Below, one piece after another: positions 52,848 to 60,880 of a DNA stretch of 64,000 bases. The stretch's first letter is position 1; each line of letters opens with the position of its first letter. The DNA is taken from assembly GCF_018130785.1 (NCBI RefSeq), contig NZ_JAFCJT010000012.1, forward strand, positions 62,001 to 126,000, written 5' to 3'. This DNA is from Bradyrhizobium liaoningense (lineage in GTDB: Bacteria > Pseudomonadota > Alphaproteobacteria > Rhizobiales > Xanthobacteraceae). A program made the translations under genes and the position numbers. The notes beneath the pieces were generated by a model that saw nothing but the letters and a program-made list of their open reading frames with translations, was not told the DNA's origin and ran no database searches.

Positions 52848-53600
52848 ATGAAGGCCTTGCTGCTCGTGTTTGCCATGGTTGTCCTGCTCGTGCTTGCCAT
52901 GGCTGTCGTCGCGCGGGAAGCGACCGCACAGGACACACAATGCGTCCGCGAGCGCGCCGCCATGGTCGAGACCATCCGGGCCTACGCCCGGCCCGCAGTC
53001 AGGGTTTTGGGACAGCAAGGTCTGTCGGAGAGGGTCCTTGAGGCCATGGCGCAAACGAAACGCCACCTGTTCATCCCTGAGCAATCTTGCTCTATCGGAT
53101 ACGCCGATAGACCGATACCGATCGGCCTCGGCCAGACCATATCGCAGCCGTACATTGTGGCCTTGATGACCCAGTTGGCCGAGGTCGCGCCCGATCACGT
53201 TGTGCTCGAAGTCGGTACCGGTTCGGGCTACCAGGCCGCCATCCTTGCGCAGCTCGCGCGAAAGGTCTGCAGCATCGAGATCATCCCGCAATTGGCCGAG
53301 ACCGCCGCGAAAAGACTGAGAGACCTCGCGTATGACAACGTGAGCGTCAGGCTTGGCGACGGCTACGACGGCTGGCCCGAATGCGGTCCTTTTGACGCCA
53401 TCGTCGTGACTGCTGCGCTCGGGCAGCCACCGCCGCCGCTGACTGAGCAGCTCAAAGTGGGCGGCCGTCTCGTCATGCCGGTGGGACCCGCTTACACCAC
53501 TCAGCAGCTCACAGTCGTCGAAAAAATCGCGCCCAGCAAGACGACGACGCGCGGCGTCGCTCTCGTGCGTTTTGTCCCCTTTACGCGTTCGCAAAACTAG
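52848..53600 (+). CDS. exported protein-L-isoaspartate O-methyltransferase
   Basis: 250 residues. The PCMT core has QPYIVALMTQLA, motif I EVGTGSGYQAA (from Glu121) and GDGYDGWPECGPFDAIVVTAA. The N-terminus MKALLLVFAMVVLLVLAMAVVA is a signal peptide or anchor, so this repair enzyme acts in the periplasm or at the membrane, where its SAM supply is unclear. GGAGAG precedes the ATG. Follows the adenosine-kinase-like gene by 85 bases. Confidence 0.92.
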   Translation: MKALLLVFAMVVLLVLAMAVVAREATAQDTQCVRERAAMVETIRAYARPAVRVLGQQGLSERVLEAMAQTKRHLFIPEQSCSIGYADRPIPIGLGQTISQPYIVALMTQLAEVAPDHVVLEVGTGSGYQAAILAQLARKVCSIEIIPQLAETAAKRLRDLAYDNVSVRLGDGYDGWPECGPFDAIVVTAALGQPPPPLTEQLKVGGRLVMPVGPAYTTQQLTVVEKIAPSKTTTRGVALVRFVPFTRSQN

Positions 53601-53626
53601 AAGCTGGGGTGGAATAGGTTGAGCGC

Positions 53627-53736
53627 GTAAGGTGGGTTAGCCTTGCGACTGCGCGAGGCGCAGTTCGCTGGGCGTAACCCACCAACTTTGTTGAGGCGGA
53701 CATTGGCGGATTGCGCTTCGCTAATCCGTCCCACGG
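53627..53736. repeat. palindromic intergenic repeat, family A variant
   Basis: GTAAGGTGGGTTAG with GTAACCCACC, then GGCGGATTGCGCTTCGCTAATCCG. Two inverted modules in a row, between convergent genes. Confidence 0.65.
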
Positions 53737-53742
53737 TCTGCG

Positions 53743-54390
53743 TTAACGCGCCGCATCTGCCGCTGCGAAATGCGCCATCTGGTCGGCGTGGGCCTTGGCG
53801 AAGGCCGGGCGAGCGGTGGCACGCGCGACGTAGTTGCGGCAGGCCGGATGCTCTGTCAGGCCGTCGAACTTATCGACGACGCGCAGTACGTCCGACATCA
53901 GGATGTCGGCGACGGAGAAGGAGCCGGCCAGCCATTCGCGGCCGGCCAGCACCGTCTCCATGTGCTTGAGGCGGAGCATCAGGAAGTCATCGACGAACTT
54001 CACGGCAGGCGAGCCATCGTCGCTGCCGGTGAACTTGAACATCGTCCAGGGCAGCGCCGGCATCTCCACCGAATTGAGCGCCGCGAACACCCATTCGACC
54101 GTGTCGCTGCGGCCGCGCGGATCGGTCGGCATTAGCCTGGCGCTGAGTTCACCGAGATGCAGCAGGATCGCGCCGCTCTCGAAGATCGAGAGGTCGCCAT
54201 CGGTCAGCCACGGCACCTGGCCGAACGGCTGGTGCGCGAAATGCGCGGCGTCCCGCGGGCCAAATGGCACGCTGGCGACGCGATAGGGCAGGGCGGCTTC
54301 TTCGAGCGCCCAGCGCACACGGAGGTCGCGCACGAAACCCCGCGGCATCTCGGGAACCCAGTCGAAGGTGGTGAGCGTGAGTTTGGCCAT
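53743..54390 (-). CDS. glutathione S-transferase family protein
   Basis: 215 residues. Thioredoxin-like N-terminal domain with VPEMPRGFVRDLRVRWALEE and the FGQVPWLTDGDLSIFESGAIL GSH-binding region (cis-Pro and E-S pair), then an all-helical C-terminal domain ending RPAFAKAHADQ. No catalytic Cys is evident. The start at 54390 has GGAGA upstream. Confidence 0.9.
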   Translation of the reverse strand: MAKLTLTTFDWVPEMPRGFVRDLRVRWALEEAALPYRVASVPFGPRDAAHFAHQPFGQVPWLTDGDLSIFESGAILLHLGELSARLMPTDPRGRSDTVEWVFAALNSVEMPALPWTMFKFTGSDDGSPAVKFVDDFLMLRLKHMETVLAGREWLAGSFSVADILMSDVLRVVDKFDGLTEHPACRNYVARATARPAFAKAHADQMAHFAAADAAR

Positions 54391-54478
54391 GCAGTGTCTC
54401 CGTGCTGTCTGGGCAGAGGACGGATGAGGGGCGGTCGTTCCGACAGGGGAGCGATGTTTTTCTCTAAGCGCGGAGGCC

Positions 54479-54561
54479 GTAGGGTGGGCAAAGCGGAGCG
54501 TGCCCACGATCTTTTGGCGGTCGACAGGAGTCGTGGGCACGCTCCGCTTTGCCCACCCTAC
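54479..54561. repeat. palindromic intergenic repeat, family A copy 4
   Basis: GTAGGGTGGGCAAAGCGGAG at the left and CTCCGCTTTGCCCACCCTAC at the right are near-perfect 20-base inverted arms. Inner arms are GCGTGCCCACGA and TCGTGGGCACGC. The best-preserved copy of the family here. Confidence 0.85.
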
Positions 54562-54579
54562 TGGGCCGGTGGGCTTCGC

Positions 54580-56538
54580 TCACTGCCCAAGCTTCGCCAG
54601 CTTGCCTTGCTTCGCCGCTTCCACCGCGCGCTCCGCGTCCTCCGGCAGCAGGGTCCGCTCGGCCACCTGCCGGGCCGCCTCGCGCTTCACCGCGGCCACA
54701 TACGCCCCGTCATCCGCATATCGCTCCGCGATCGACAGCCTGGGATCGTGCACTTCCTTCCGTGCGGCTTCCGTCGGTGCGAACGGCACCACGGCGCCTT
54801 GCAGTGGATAGAGCGCCGTTGGGCCAAAGCCCTGCGCGCGCGGATTCCATGCGGTGTAGGTCGCGCGGGGAACGGCGAGGGCGAGCTGGCGGATACCTGC
54901 GATGGCCATGCCGTCATTGTCCGCCTTCGGCACGAACACGGGATAGCGGCCGATCTCCTTGGGCGGCAGCACGCTCTGGTCGGAGAAGGCGGCCAGCGTG
55001 TGGATGCCTGCATAGGGCAGGCCGGGGATATCCATCGGCACCGCGCCTTGCGCCGGCACGAGCGTGCCGTGGGCGCGCATGGGGACGCGGCTTGCGGGCG
55101 GTTTGATGCCGTCGCTGATCCAGGCGTTGAGGTCGGTGAGCAGCGCGCGCATAGGGCCGCCCGCATGCATCGGGTTCTGCGGCAGCGACATTGCCGGCAC
55201 GCCCTTGCGCATCACGTCGGAGGCCTCGGCGAAATGCGGCGTGCCTGCGATCATGTAGGCGCGGACGTTGTCGGGGAGGTCGAGTTGGTTGCCGGCGAGG
55301 TCGGTGACCAGCAACGAGGCGTGCGAGGCCCACCATTCGTGCTCGCTGTCGGTCTGCATCACCTTCGGGCACGTCGCCGAGAGCGCGCAGCGGCGAAGCA
55401 GGCCGTCGGTCTTGCCGGAATAGGGATCGCTGAGGCTCGCATAGGTGAACGGGAACAGATCGGCCTGCCACGCCGGATCCTGCGGATGGCGTGGGTTGCG
55501 GCCGGGCTGGCCGAAGCGGACGTTTGTTGCCATTCGCCGCGTGCCCGCGACATGCGGCATCAACCCGTCGAACACGGTGCGGCCCTGGAGATCCTCGTTA
55601 AAGCCGAGATAGAGGAAGTCGCGCAGGAAGCGGCCGGATTGCGACACGCCGAAGCCGATGGCGCGGCTGACGGAGGGATGCAGGCCGTTCAGCAGCGGGT
55701 TCGCCTGGGTCTCGTCGTGGCGAAGGAAGCTGACGACGTCGCGCACGGCGGCATAGCCCATGCCGAGCGGCACCGGATCGCGCGCGGTGTAGGCGATCTC
55801 GTAGAGCGCGCCGGCATCAAAACCGTCGGGCCGGGTGATCTCTACCGTCACGGGATCGACGAGCTTTGCAAGGAGGCCGGAAGGCGTTTGCCGCGCATCG
55901 GCCCAGGCGGCGCGAACGGAGACCTTGAGGTCGGCGGGGTCAGTCGCCGGCCAGGTCAGCGTCGCGCGCGCCGGATTGGTCGTGTTGTCGAAGACGACTT
56001 CTTCGCGCGCGGGTCCGGTGATGCTCTTGAGCACCGGCGCGGTCATCGCGAGTTGTCCGGGCTTGGAGGGGATGTCGCCCTGCCAGCCGACCCAGACCAT
56101 CGTAAAGCCCTGGCGATGCAGGAAGCCGATGCCGGCATCCTCCGCCTTGTCGGCATTGTTGGCGCCAGGTTGGGCGGCATCGTCGAACAATTGCGGCGCC
56201 AGCTTGCGGCCGCGATTGGGCACCTCGAGCAGCAGCGTGCCGTTGCCGTGGGTGGAATCGGTAGGTCGCAGGATCACCACGTCTGCGGTGGCTGCCACCT
56301 TGCCGTCGGAGCTACGTGGCGCGAGCGCGAGGTCGGTGATGACGGCGTTGCGATCGTCAGACGGGTTGAGCGCGAAGGTCGCGCGCGCGGTGATGCGCTC
56401 ATAGGTGCCGACATCGCCAAAGCTGCGCCCGGCAAAGGCGGGCTCGCGCGCGAGGATGTCGAAGCGGACGATTTCGGCGAGCGAGGCCGTGGGCCAAAGG
56501 CAGGCGATCGCAACGAGGCCTGTGATGATCCTGCGCAT
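54580..56538 (-). CDS. exported alpha/beta hydrolase-domain protein
   Basis: 652 residues from MRRIITGLVAIACLWPTASLA (signal peptide, GGAAGG upstream). A large secreted hydrolase of the Abhydrolase_10 type: nucleophile region GFGVSQSGRFLRDFLY, and a late PHFAEASDV region with candidate histidines. Length and N-terminal beta domain fit this family, whose members are little characterised. Divergent from a small dimeric-barrel gene. Confidence 0.85.
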   Translation of the reverse strand: MRRIITGLVAIACLWPTASLAEIVRFDILAREPAFAGRSFGDVGTYERITARATFALNPSDDRNAVITDLALAPRSSDGKVAATADVVILRPTDSTHGNGTLLLEVPNRGRKLAPQLFDDAAQPGANNADKAEDAGIGFLHRQGFTMVWVGWQGDIPSKPGQLAMTAPVLKSITGPAREEVVFDNTTNPARATLTWPATDPADLKVSVRAAWADARQTPSGLLAKLVDPVTVEITRPDGFDAGALYEIAYTARDPVPLGMGYAAVRDVVSFLRHDETQANPLLNGLHPSVSRAIGFGVSQSGRFLRDFLYLGFNEDLQGRTVFDGLMPHVAGTRRMATNVRFGQPGRNPRHPQDPAWQADLFPFTYASLSDPYSGKTDGLLRRCALSATCPKVMQTDSEHEWWASHASLLVTDLAGNQLDLPDNVRAYMIAGTPHFAEASDVMRKGVPAMSLPQNPMHAGGPMRALLTDLNAWISDGIKPPASRVPMRAHGTLVPAQGAVPMDIPGLPYAGIHTLAAFSDQSVLPPKEIGRYPVFVPKADNDGMAIAGIRQLALAVPRATYTAWNPRAQGFGPTALYPLQGAVVPFAPTEAARKEVHDPRLSIAERYADDGAYVAAVKREAARQVAERTLLPEDAERAVEAAKQGKLAKLGQ

Positions 56539-56644
56539 GGCCGTTCCTTCCCTTGTCGGCGCGATCCGGATGTTCCGTCGCGCGGGCTTTTTGTTGTCGC
56601 CACTATAACCGTCTATGCTGCGGCCAAACAACAGGAGGAAACAC

Positions 56645-56974
56645 ATGCCCGCTGCCTACTTCGTCGTCCGCGCCACCGTCACCGACGCCAGCAAGCGCGC
56701 CGCCTTCGATACGTGGTACGAGACCGAGCATGTGCCCGACGCGGTGAAGGCGTTCGGCGTAGCTAAGGCCTGGCGGTTCTGGAGCCTGGACGATCCCTCG
56801 CTGCATCAGGCCATGTATCAGTTCGATGACGAGGCCAAGTTGGCTGCTATGCTGAAGGGCGATGCCTTGAAGCAGCTCGTCGCCGATTTCAACCGCGACT
56901 GGCCCGACGTGAAGCGCACGCGCGAGACGCTGGTGCTGGCGCAGGAGTTTGCGAAGCAGGACGCCGGAGCGTAG
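56645..56974 (+). CDS. small dimeric alpha/beta-barrel protein
   Basis: 109 residues from MPAAYFVVRATVTDASKRAAF; AGGAGG precedes the ATG. The pattern of two ferredoxin-like repeats (YFVVRATVTD..FDTWYETEHVPDAVKAFG) with EHVPD is like EthD or NIPSNAP small barrel enzymes. No catalytic residue can be assigned. Confidence 0.75.
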   Translation: MPAAYFVVRATVTDASKRAAFDTWYETEHVPDAVKAFGVAKAWRFWSLDDPSLHQAMYQFDDEAKLAAMLKGDALKQLVADFNRDWPDVKRTRETLVLAQEFAKQDAGA

Positions 56975-57108
56975 CCCGCACCAAATCCCGCAGCCCGCTT
57001 GTCCCTGACACCCATGTCATGAATCTGAAGATGCGATTCAGCTTCCGTTCATGTCGTGACCGCGACACTCCCTCTGCATCACTTGCTTGATAGCCTAGAG
57101 GACATGTC

Positions 57109-57399
57109 ATGGAGCGCCGGAACTTTTTGAAACTTGCATTCGGCGTCGCGGCTGGAGCCGCGACGTTGACCGCGAGCGCACGAGCTGCGCCGTTGGCGCC
57201 GCAGCCGCTTGGTGACCCCGCGCGCACGCCGCAAGGCAATCCCGACGCTCATCCCGCCGTCACCACCAGTGAGGAAGCCGCCAAGCTGACCCCCGAACAG
57301 GTGCACTGGCATGGCCACCACCGGGGCTGGGGTCGCCGTCATTGGGGCTGGCATCGCCGACGCTGGCACCGACATCACTGGCACCGACATCACTGGTAA
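57109..57399 (+). CDS. Tat-exported His/Trp/Arg-rich small protein
   Basis: 96 residues. Twin-arginine signal MERRNFLKLAFGVAAGAATL (RRNFLK), cleavage likely after ARA near residue 26. After a short linker the last 30 residues are mostly His, Trp and Arg (HWHGHHRGWGRRHWGWH...). Such a segment could bind metal ions or haem. No family function known to me. Followed by its own terminator. Confidence 0.8.
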   Translation: MERRNFLKLAFGVAAGAATLTASARAAPLAPQPLGDPARTPQGNPDAHPAVTTSEEAAKLTPEQVHWHGHHRGWGRRHWGWHRRRWHRHHWHRHHW

Positions 57400-57420
57400 G
57401 TTCGCATCGGCCGAGTCTGG

Positions 57421-57448
57421 ACGGGGACCGCGAGTGCGGTCCCCGTTT
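57421..57448 (+). terminator. intrinsic terminator after the His-rich gene
   Basis: An 11-bp stem, ACGGGGACCGC (57421-57431) / GCGGTCCCCGT (57436-57446), with loop GAGT, then TTT. Confidence 0.75.
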
Positions 57449-57489
57449 CGATTCGGCGCGGTCCCTCGACCATGAGATGTCAGGCGTTC

Positions 57490-57527
57490 AAAAGAAAATG
57501 GCCGCGCAGGCTTTCGCCGCGCGGCCA
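57490..57527 (-). terminator. intrinsic terminator for the convergent minus-strand gene
   Basis: On the minus strand TGGCCGCGC (57527-57519) pairs GCGCGGCCA (57507-57499), followed by a T-rich stretch (complement of 57498-57490). Serves the gene ending at 57551. Confidence 0.75.
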
Positions 57528-57550
57528 CTTTGTAGCGCGAAAGGACGAGA

Positions 57551-57802
57551 TCAGATCGGGCGGCAGCGGCCACCCCACCAACGGAAGCCGTACGGGCAGA
57601 CGCGGGCGCGGGGCACGACGACGACCGGCGCCGGGGCAACCACCACGGGGGCGGGACGCACAACGACCGCACCGCGCATCGGGCGGCAGCCGCCATAGGG
57701 GCCACGATACCAGCCAGGGCCACAACCCTGCGCGGCGCTGGCCGCCTCGCTGAAACCGACGACCGCGCTGGCAAGCATGACGGCGGCAAACAGGTATTTC
57801 AT
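57551..57802 (-). CDS. GCG_CRPN-type small exported Cys-rich protein
   Basis: 83 residues. Signal peptide about 1-23 (ending ASA). The mature part has GCGPGWYRGPYGGCRP, a Val/Pro-rich linker (VVVRPAPVVVAPAP) and a C-terminal CPYGFRWWGGRC. Four Cys in two pairs, probably disulphide-bonded in the periplasm. AAGGAAG precedes the ATG. Function unknown. Confidence 0.85.
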   Translation of the reverse strand: MKYLFAAVMLASAVVGFSEAASAAQGCGPGWYRGPYGGCRPMRGAVVVRPAPVVVAPAPVVVVPRARVCPYGFRWWGGRCRPI

Positions 57803-58106
57803 TTGATCTTCCTTCTCGTCCTTGGGGGCAGATTCTTAGGGCAGATTCTTGGGGGACTGGCGCTCGCGGCGCACAATGAATCAAAAGACACGATTCGACA
57901 TGTTAAATTTTGCAACATGCCGACACGTCGCGATCCAAACCTGCCAATCATGACCTGAATGCGGCATGAACATTCTTCGCATGCGGCTTCCGGCGACAGC
58001 AATGGTGCTGGAGCGCTGTCCCGATGGAATCGGAACGGGGCTCCAGGTTCTTTATTCTGACGCGTTTTCTTGACGCGAACTGGTACTCGCTTCGCTAGAA
58101 AACGCT
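57803..58106. other. 304-base intergenic region
   Basis: Upstream of the GCG_CRPN gene it holds a 13-base-period direct repeat of GCAGATTCTT (57828-57837 and 57841-57850). The right end carries the palindrome at 58062-58105. No gene or RNA recognised. Confidence 0.5.
58062..58105. repeat. rhizobial palindromic element, family D
   Basis: GCGTTTTCT (58062-58070) and AGAAAACGC (58097-58105) enclose GAACTGGTACTCGCTTCGCT. A known-looking Bradyrhizobium intergenic element. It abuts the stop of the minus-strand hydrolase and could act as its terminator. Confidence 0.65.
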
Positions 58107-59117
58107 CTAGCGGCCGAGAAAGCCCAGCACCAATTCCTTGTACTTCTCGGGTGCTTCCAGAAAGACGAGATGCCCGGTGTCCGGGATCACCTCGGCCCGC
58201 GCATTCGGCATCTTCGCGGCAAGCGCCTTCGCCAACTCGGCATTCTGCCCCATTTTCGCGCGTAGCGCCTCCGGTGCGAGTGGCCGCCCAGGCGCGTTGT
58301 GGTCGTCGGCGCCCATGATGAACAGCGTCGGCTCGGAAACAAGCGCGACCTCGTGCGCGACCGGCTCGCGATAGATCATCTGGCCGGAGCTGACGAAGGC
58401 GCGCAGCCAGCGCGGATAGTCCGGGCTGCCCTTGATGTTGAAGCGGGCGTCGACGAACGGCGTGATCGCCTCAGGCGGCAGCTTGATCGCGTAATTGGTC
58501 TGGAGCTGCTTGCGATAGCCATCGGCGGTGAGCTTGTCCTCGCTCTCGATGATCTTCTCGGTCGGGGTCGGCGGCACGTAGAGGCGGTAGTCTTCCAGCC
58601 CGATCGGCGCGGTCAGCACCAGATGGGCGACGCGGTCCGGATAGGCGCGGGCGATGCGCACACCCAGCATGCCGCCGAGCGAATGCGCGACGATTTCGGC
58701 CTTCTTGATCTCTAAGTGATCGAGCAGGGCGATGGTGTTGCGCGCCAGCGTGTCGAAATGCAGCTCGCCTTGCGGCTTGGAGGATTTGCCGAAGCCGATC
58801 TGGTCCGGCACCACGACGCGATAGCCGGCCTCGCTGAGCATCTTGATGACGGGCGCCCAGTAGCTCGACGGAAAATTGCGCCCGTGCAGCAGCACCACGG
58901 TGCGGCCGTTCGGCCGCTCGGCGGCGACGTCCATATAGGCCATGCTGAGCTGCTCGCCGTCATTGACCACGGGGAGCAGGTGCACGGGATAGGGATAGGC
59001 AAAGCCCTCGAGCGCGATGCCGTAGGGCTCGCGCGGGGCGCTGTCGGCGGCGCGTGCGGAGGTGAATGGAGAAGCGAGGAGGGCGGCCGCGAGAGTCGCG
59101 CGAAGGATATAGCTCAT
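58107..59117 (-). CDS. exported alpha/beta hydrolase
   Basis: 336 residues from MSYILRATLAAALLASPFTSARA (signal peptide). Fold motifs: VVLLHGRNFPSSYW (HG oxyanion), PDQIGFGKS, nucleophile AHSLGGM, acid in GADDHNAP, and catalytic His in DTGHLVFLE. Typical Ser-Asp-His alpha/beta hydrolase; substrate unknown. The frame is open 69 bases upstream but the signal peptide decides the start. Confidence 0.9.
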   Translation of the reverse strand: MSYILRATLAAALLASPFTSARAADSAPREPYGIALEGFAYPYPVHLLPVVNDGEQLSMAYMDVAAERPNGRTVVLLHGRNFPSSYWAPVIKMLSEAGYRVVVPDQIGFGKSSKPQGELHFDTLARNTIALLDHLEIKKAEIVAHSLGGMLGVRIARAYPDRVAHLVLTAPIGLEDYRLYVPPTPTEKIIESEDKLTADGYRKQLQTNYAIKLPPEAITPFVDARFNIKGSPDYPRWLRAFVSSGQMIYREPVAHEVALVSEPTLFIMGADDHNAPGRPLAPEALRAKMGQNAELAKALAAKMPNARAEVIPDTGHLVFLEAPEKYKELVLGFLGR

Positions 59118-59160
59118 GGAGGGCTCAGGGTAATGGTTGAAGCTGGGAGACACGACCTCC

Positions 59161-59252
59161 GCCATGCCCGGGCCTGTCCCGGGCATCCACGTGGTTCGGC
59201 GAGAACTGCACTAAAGGCGTGGATGGCAGGGTCAAGCCCGGCCATGACGATG
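59161..59252. repeat. palindromic intergenic repeat, family C copy 2
   Basis: GCCATGCCCGGGCCTGTCCC with GGGCATCCACG, and at the right GGCGTGGATGGCAGGGTCAA with GCCCGGCCATGACG. Left and right halves are partial inverted copies of each other. Confidence 0.7.
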
Positions 59253-59297
59253 GTGCTCGTTCACACGCAAACGTGCGATCTCACGCACCCGGCGTGA

Positions 59298-59996
59298 TCA
59301 GTCCTTCTCGCCCCCGAACAGCGCCGCAAACTGCTTCTCGCCGGTGCGGGTGAAATTCACCACGCGGCTGCCGGGCGTGGCGTCGCGCGCGGCCCATTTC
59401 AGCTCGGCGAAACGCTGCATCATGGCGGCGCCCAGCGTGCCGGCGAGATGATGGCGCCGCTCGCTCCAGTCCAGGCAGGCCTTGCACACCGGACGGCGCG
59501 GATGGGTGAGCATGTCGGGCGAGATCTGCAAATGCTTTGCGAGAAAGCGCTCGCCTTCAGTCGTCAGCTCGATGTCCTGCTTCTTCTGCCTGACCAGGTT
59601 TCGCGTGCGCATGGTGTCGAGCATCTGCACGCCGAGATCGCCGGCGAGATGGTCGTAGCAGATCCGGGCGCGCCGCAGCGCCGGATCTTTCGGTCCGGTG
59701 CGCACGCGCATGTGGCCGGTGCGTGCGGCAAGCCCCGCAAGACCTTCGAGCACACCGGCGACGTCATCGTCGGTGAGGCGGTAGTAGCGGTGGCGGCCCT
59801 GCTTCTCCGGCTCGACCAGCCCGCCGGCCTCGAGCTTCGAGAGATGCGAGCTCGCGGTCTGCGGCGTGATGCCGGCCTCCTGCGCGAGCTCGCTCGCGGT
59901 CAGTGCGCGGCCGTTCATCAGCGCGGTGAGCATGTTGGCGCGGGCGGGGTCGCCGACCAGCGAGGCAATCATGGCGATGTCAGGACCTGATTTCAT
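59298..59996 (-). CDS. ArsR-family winged-helix regulator
   Basis: 232 residues. N-terminal ArsR-type winged helix: LVGDPARANMLTALMNGRALTASELAQEAGITPQTASSHLSKLEAGGL (recognition helix TPQTASSHL). The C-terminal half is an extra domain with CKACLDWSERRHHLAG (Cys pair; the HHLAG signature of the ArsR-DUF subgroup), of unknown ligand. The start at 59996 follows a candidate start further upstream that lacks the family beginning. Divergent from the NIPSNAP-ABM-PEP mutase operon, so probably its regulator. Confidence 0.88.
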   Translation of the reverse strand: MKSGPDIAMIASLVGDPARANMLTALMNGRALTASELAQEAGITPQTASSHLSKLEAGGLVEPEKQGRHRYYRLTDDDVAGVLEGLAGLAARTGHMRVRTGPKDPALRRARICYDHLAGDLGVQMLDTMRTRNLVRQKKQDIELTTEGERFLAKHLQISPDMLTHPRRPVCKACLDWSERRHHLAGTLGAAMMQRFAELKWAARDATPGSRVVNFTRTGEKQFAALFGGEKD

Positions 59997-60055
59997 GCTT
60001 CGATGGTAGCCGAAGCATTGCGGCCGGGCAAGGACGTAGTCTGTCCCTGCAAACA

Positions 60056-60126
60056 TGTCATTGCGAGCGACGCGAAGCAAACCAGTTGCTTCAGCGGCGA
60101 CGGTGTTGCTCGCGCTTGCCGCAATG
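60056..60126. repeat. degenerate palindromic repeat, family B fragment
   Basis: GTCATTGCGAGCGACGCGAAGC at the left and TTGCTCGCGCTTGCCGCAATGA at the right are an imperfect inverted pair. It occupies the ArsR/operon divergent region, so the promoter must lie close to or within it. Compare the perfect copy at 63089-63167. Confidence 0.6.
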
Positions 60127-60146
60127 AAAAATCAGGGAGCCAGACC

Positions 60147-60455
60147 ATGTCCGTCACCGTCTTCATCCGCTACCAGCTCGATCCCTTCAAGCGCGCGCAG
60201 TTCGAGGAATATTCGAAGCGCTGGCTCACCATCATCCCGAAATGCGGCGGCGACCTGATCGGCTATTTCATGCCGCATGAAGGCACCAACAACATCGCCT
60301 TCGCCCTGATCACGTTCGAAAGCCTGGCCGCCTATGAAGCCTATCGCGCCCGGCTGCGGCAGGACGCAGAGGGTATGGCCAACTTCCATTTTGCCGAGGA
60401 GCACAAATTCATCCTCGCGGAAGAGCGCACCTTCCTGCGCAAGGTGGTATTGTAG
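60147..60455 (+). CDS. NIPSNAP-family small protein
   Basis: 102 residues from MSVTVFIRYQLDPFKRAQFE with CAGGGA upstream. FIRYQLDPFKRAQFEEYSKRW and GYFMPHEGTNNIAFALITFES are the NIPSNAP/EthD-like ferredoxin-fold pattern. First gene of a three-gene run with the next two; gaps of 23 and 51 bases. Confidence 0.9.
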   Translation: MSVTVFIRYQLDPFKRAQFEEYSKRWLTIIPKCGGDLIGYFMPHEGTNNIAFALITFESLAAYEAYRARLRQDAEGMANFHFAEEHKFILAEERTFLRKVVL

Positions 60456-60478
60456 GCCATCAACGACAGGAGACGCCC

Positions 60479-60829
60479 ATGATCGCCGTGATTTTCGACG
60501 TCTGGCCCAAGCCGGAACATCGCCAGGACTACTTCGACCTCGCGGCCGACCTGAAGCCGATCCTGCAAACCATCGACGGCTTCATCTCGGTCGAGCGGTT
60601 CGAGAGCCTGACCGAGAAGGGCAAGATCCTGTCGGTGTCGTTCTGGCGCGACGAGGCAGCAGTCCAGGCCTGGCGCAACACGATGGAACACCGGCGCACC
60701 CAGGCGAAGGGCAGGGCAAAGATCTTTGCCGATTATCATTTGCGCATCGCTAGCGTCATCCGCGACTACGGCATGAATGATCGCGAGCAGGCACCGAAGG
60801 ACAGCCGCGCCGTGCACGACGCGCACTAG
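60479..60829 (+). CDS. antibiotic-biosynthesis-monooxygenase (ABM) family protein
   Basis: 116 residues. Small ferredoxin-fold protein of the ABM type: MIAVIFDVWPKPEHRQDYFDLAADL, ...GFISVERFESL and FWRDEAAVQAWRNTMEHRR (the W-x-x-x-x-x-x-x-x-W-x pattern and the His of this family). GGAGAC precedes the ATG. Likely acts on a quinone or small aromatic; not proven. Confidence 0.9.
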   Translation: MIAVIFDVWPKPEHRQDYFDLAADLKPILQTIDGFISVERFESLTEKGKILSVSFWRDEAAVQAWRNTMEHRRTQAKGRAKIFADYHLRIASVIRDYGMNDREQAPKDSRAVHDAH

Positions 60830-60880
60830 CGCACTTGAAAACGCGTGCCTATGTCTGCGCGGCCAACAAGGGAGAGAAAC

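Noticed and set aside
54157..56766. Open frame of about 869 codons on the plus strand across the hydrolase gene
   Set aside because: The minus-strand hydrolase has a signal peptide, ribosome site and catalytic motif; the plus-strand reading has none.
57828..57850. Two-copy direct repeat GCAGATTCTT
   Set aside because: Could be a binding site but two copies with a single spacing are not enough to claim regulation.
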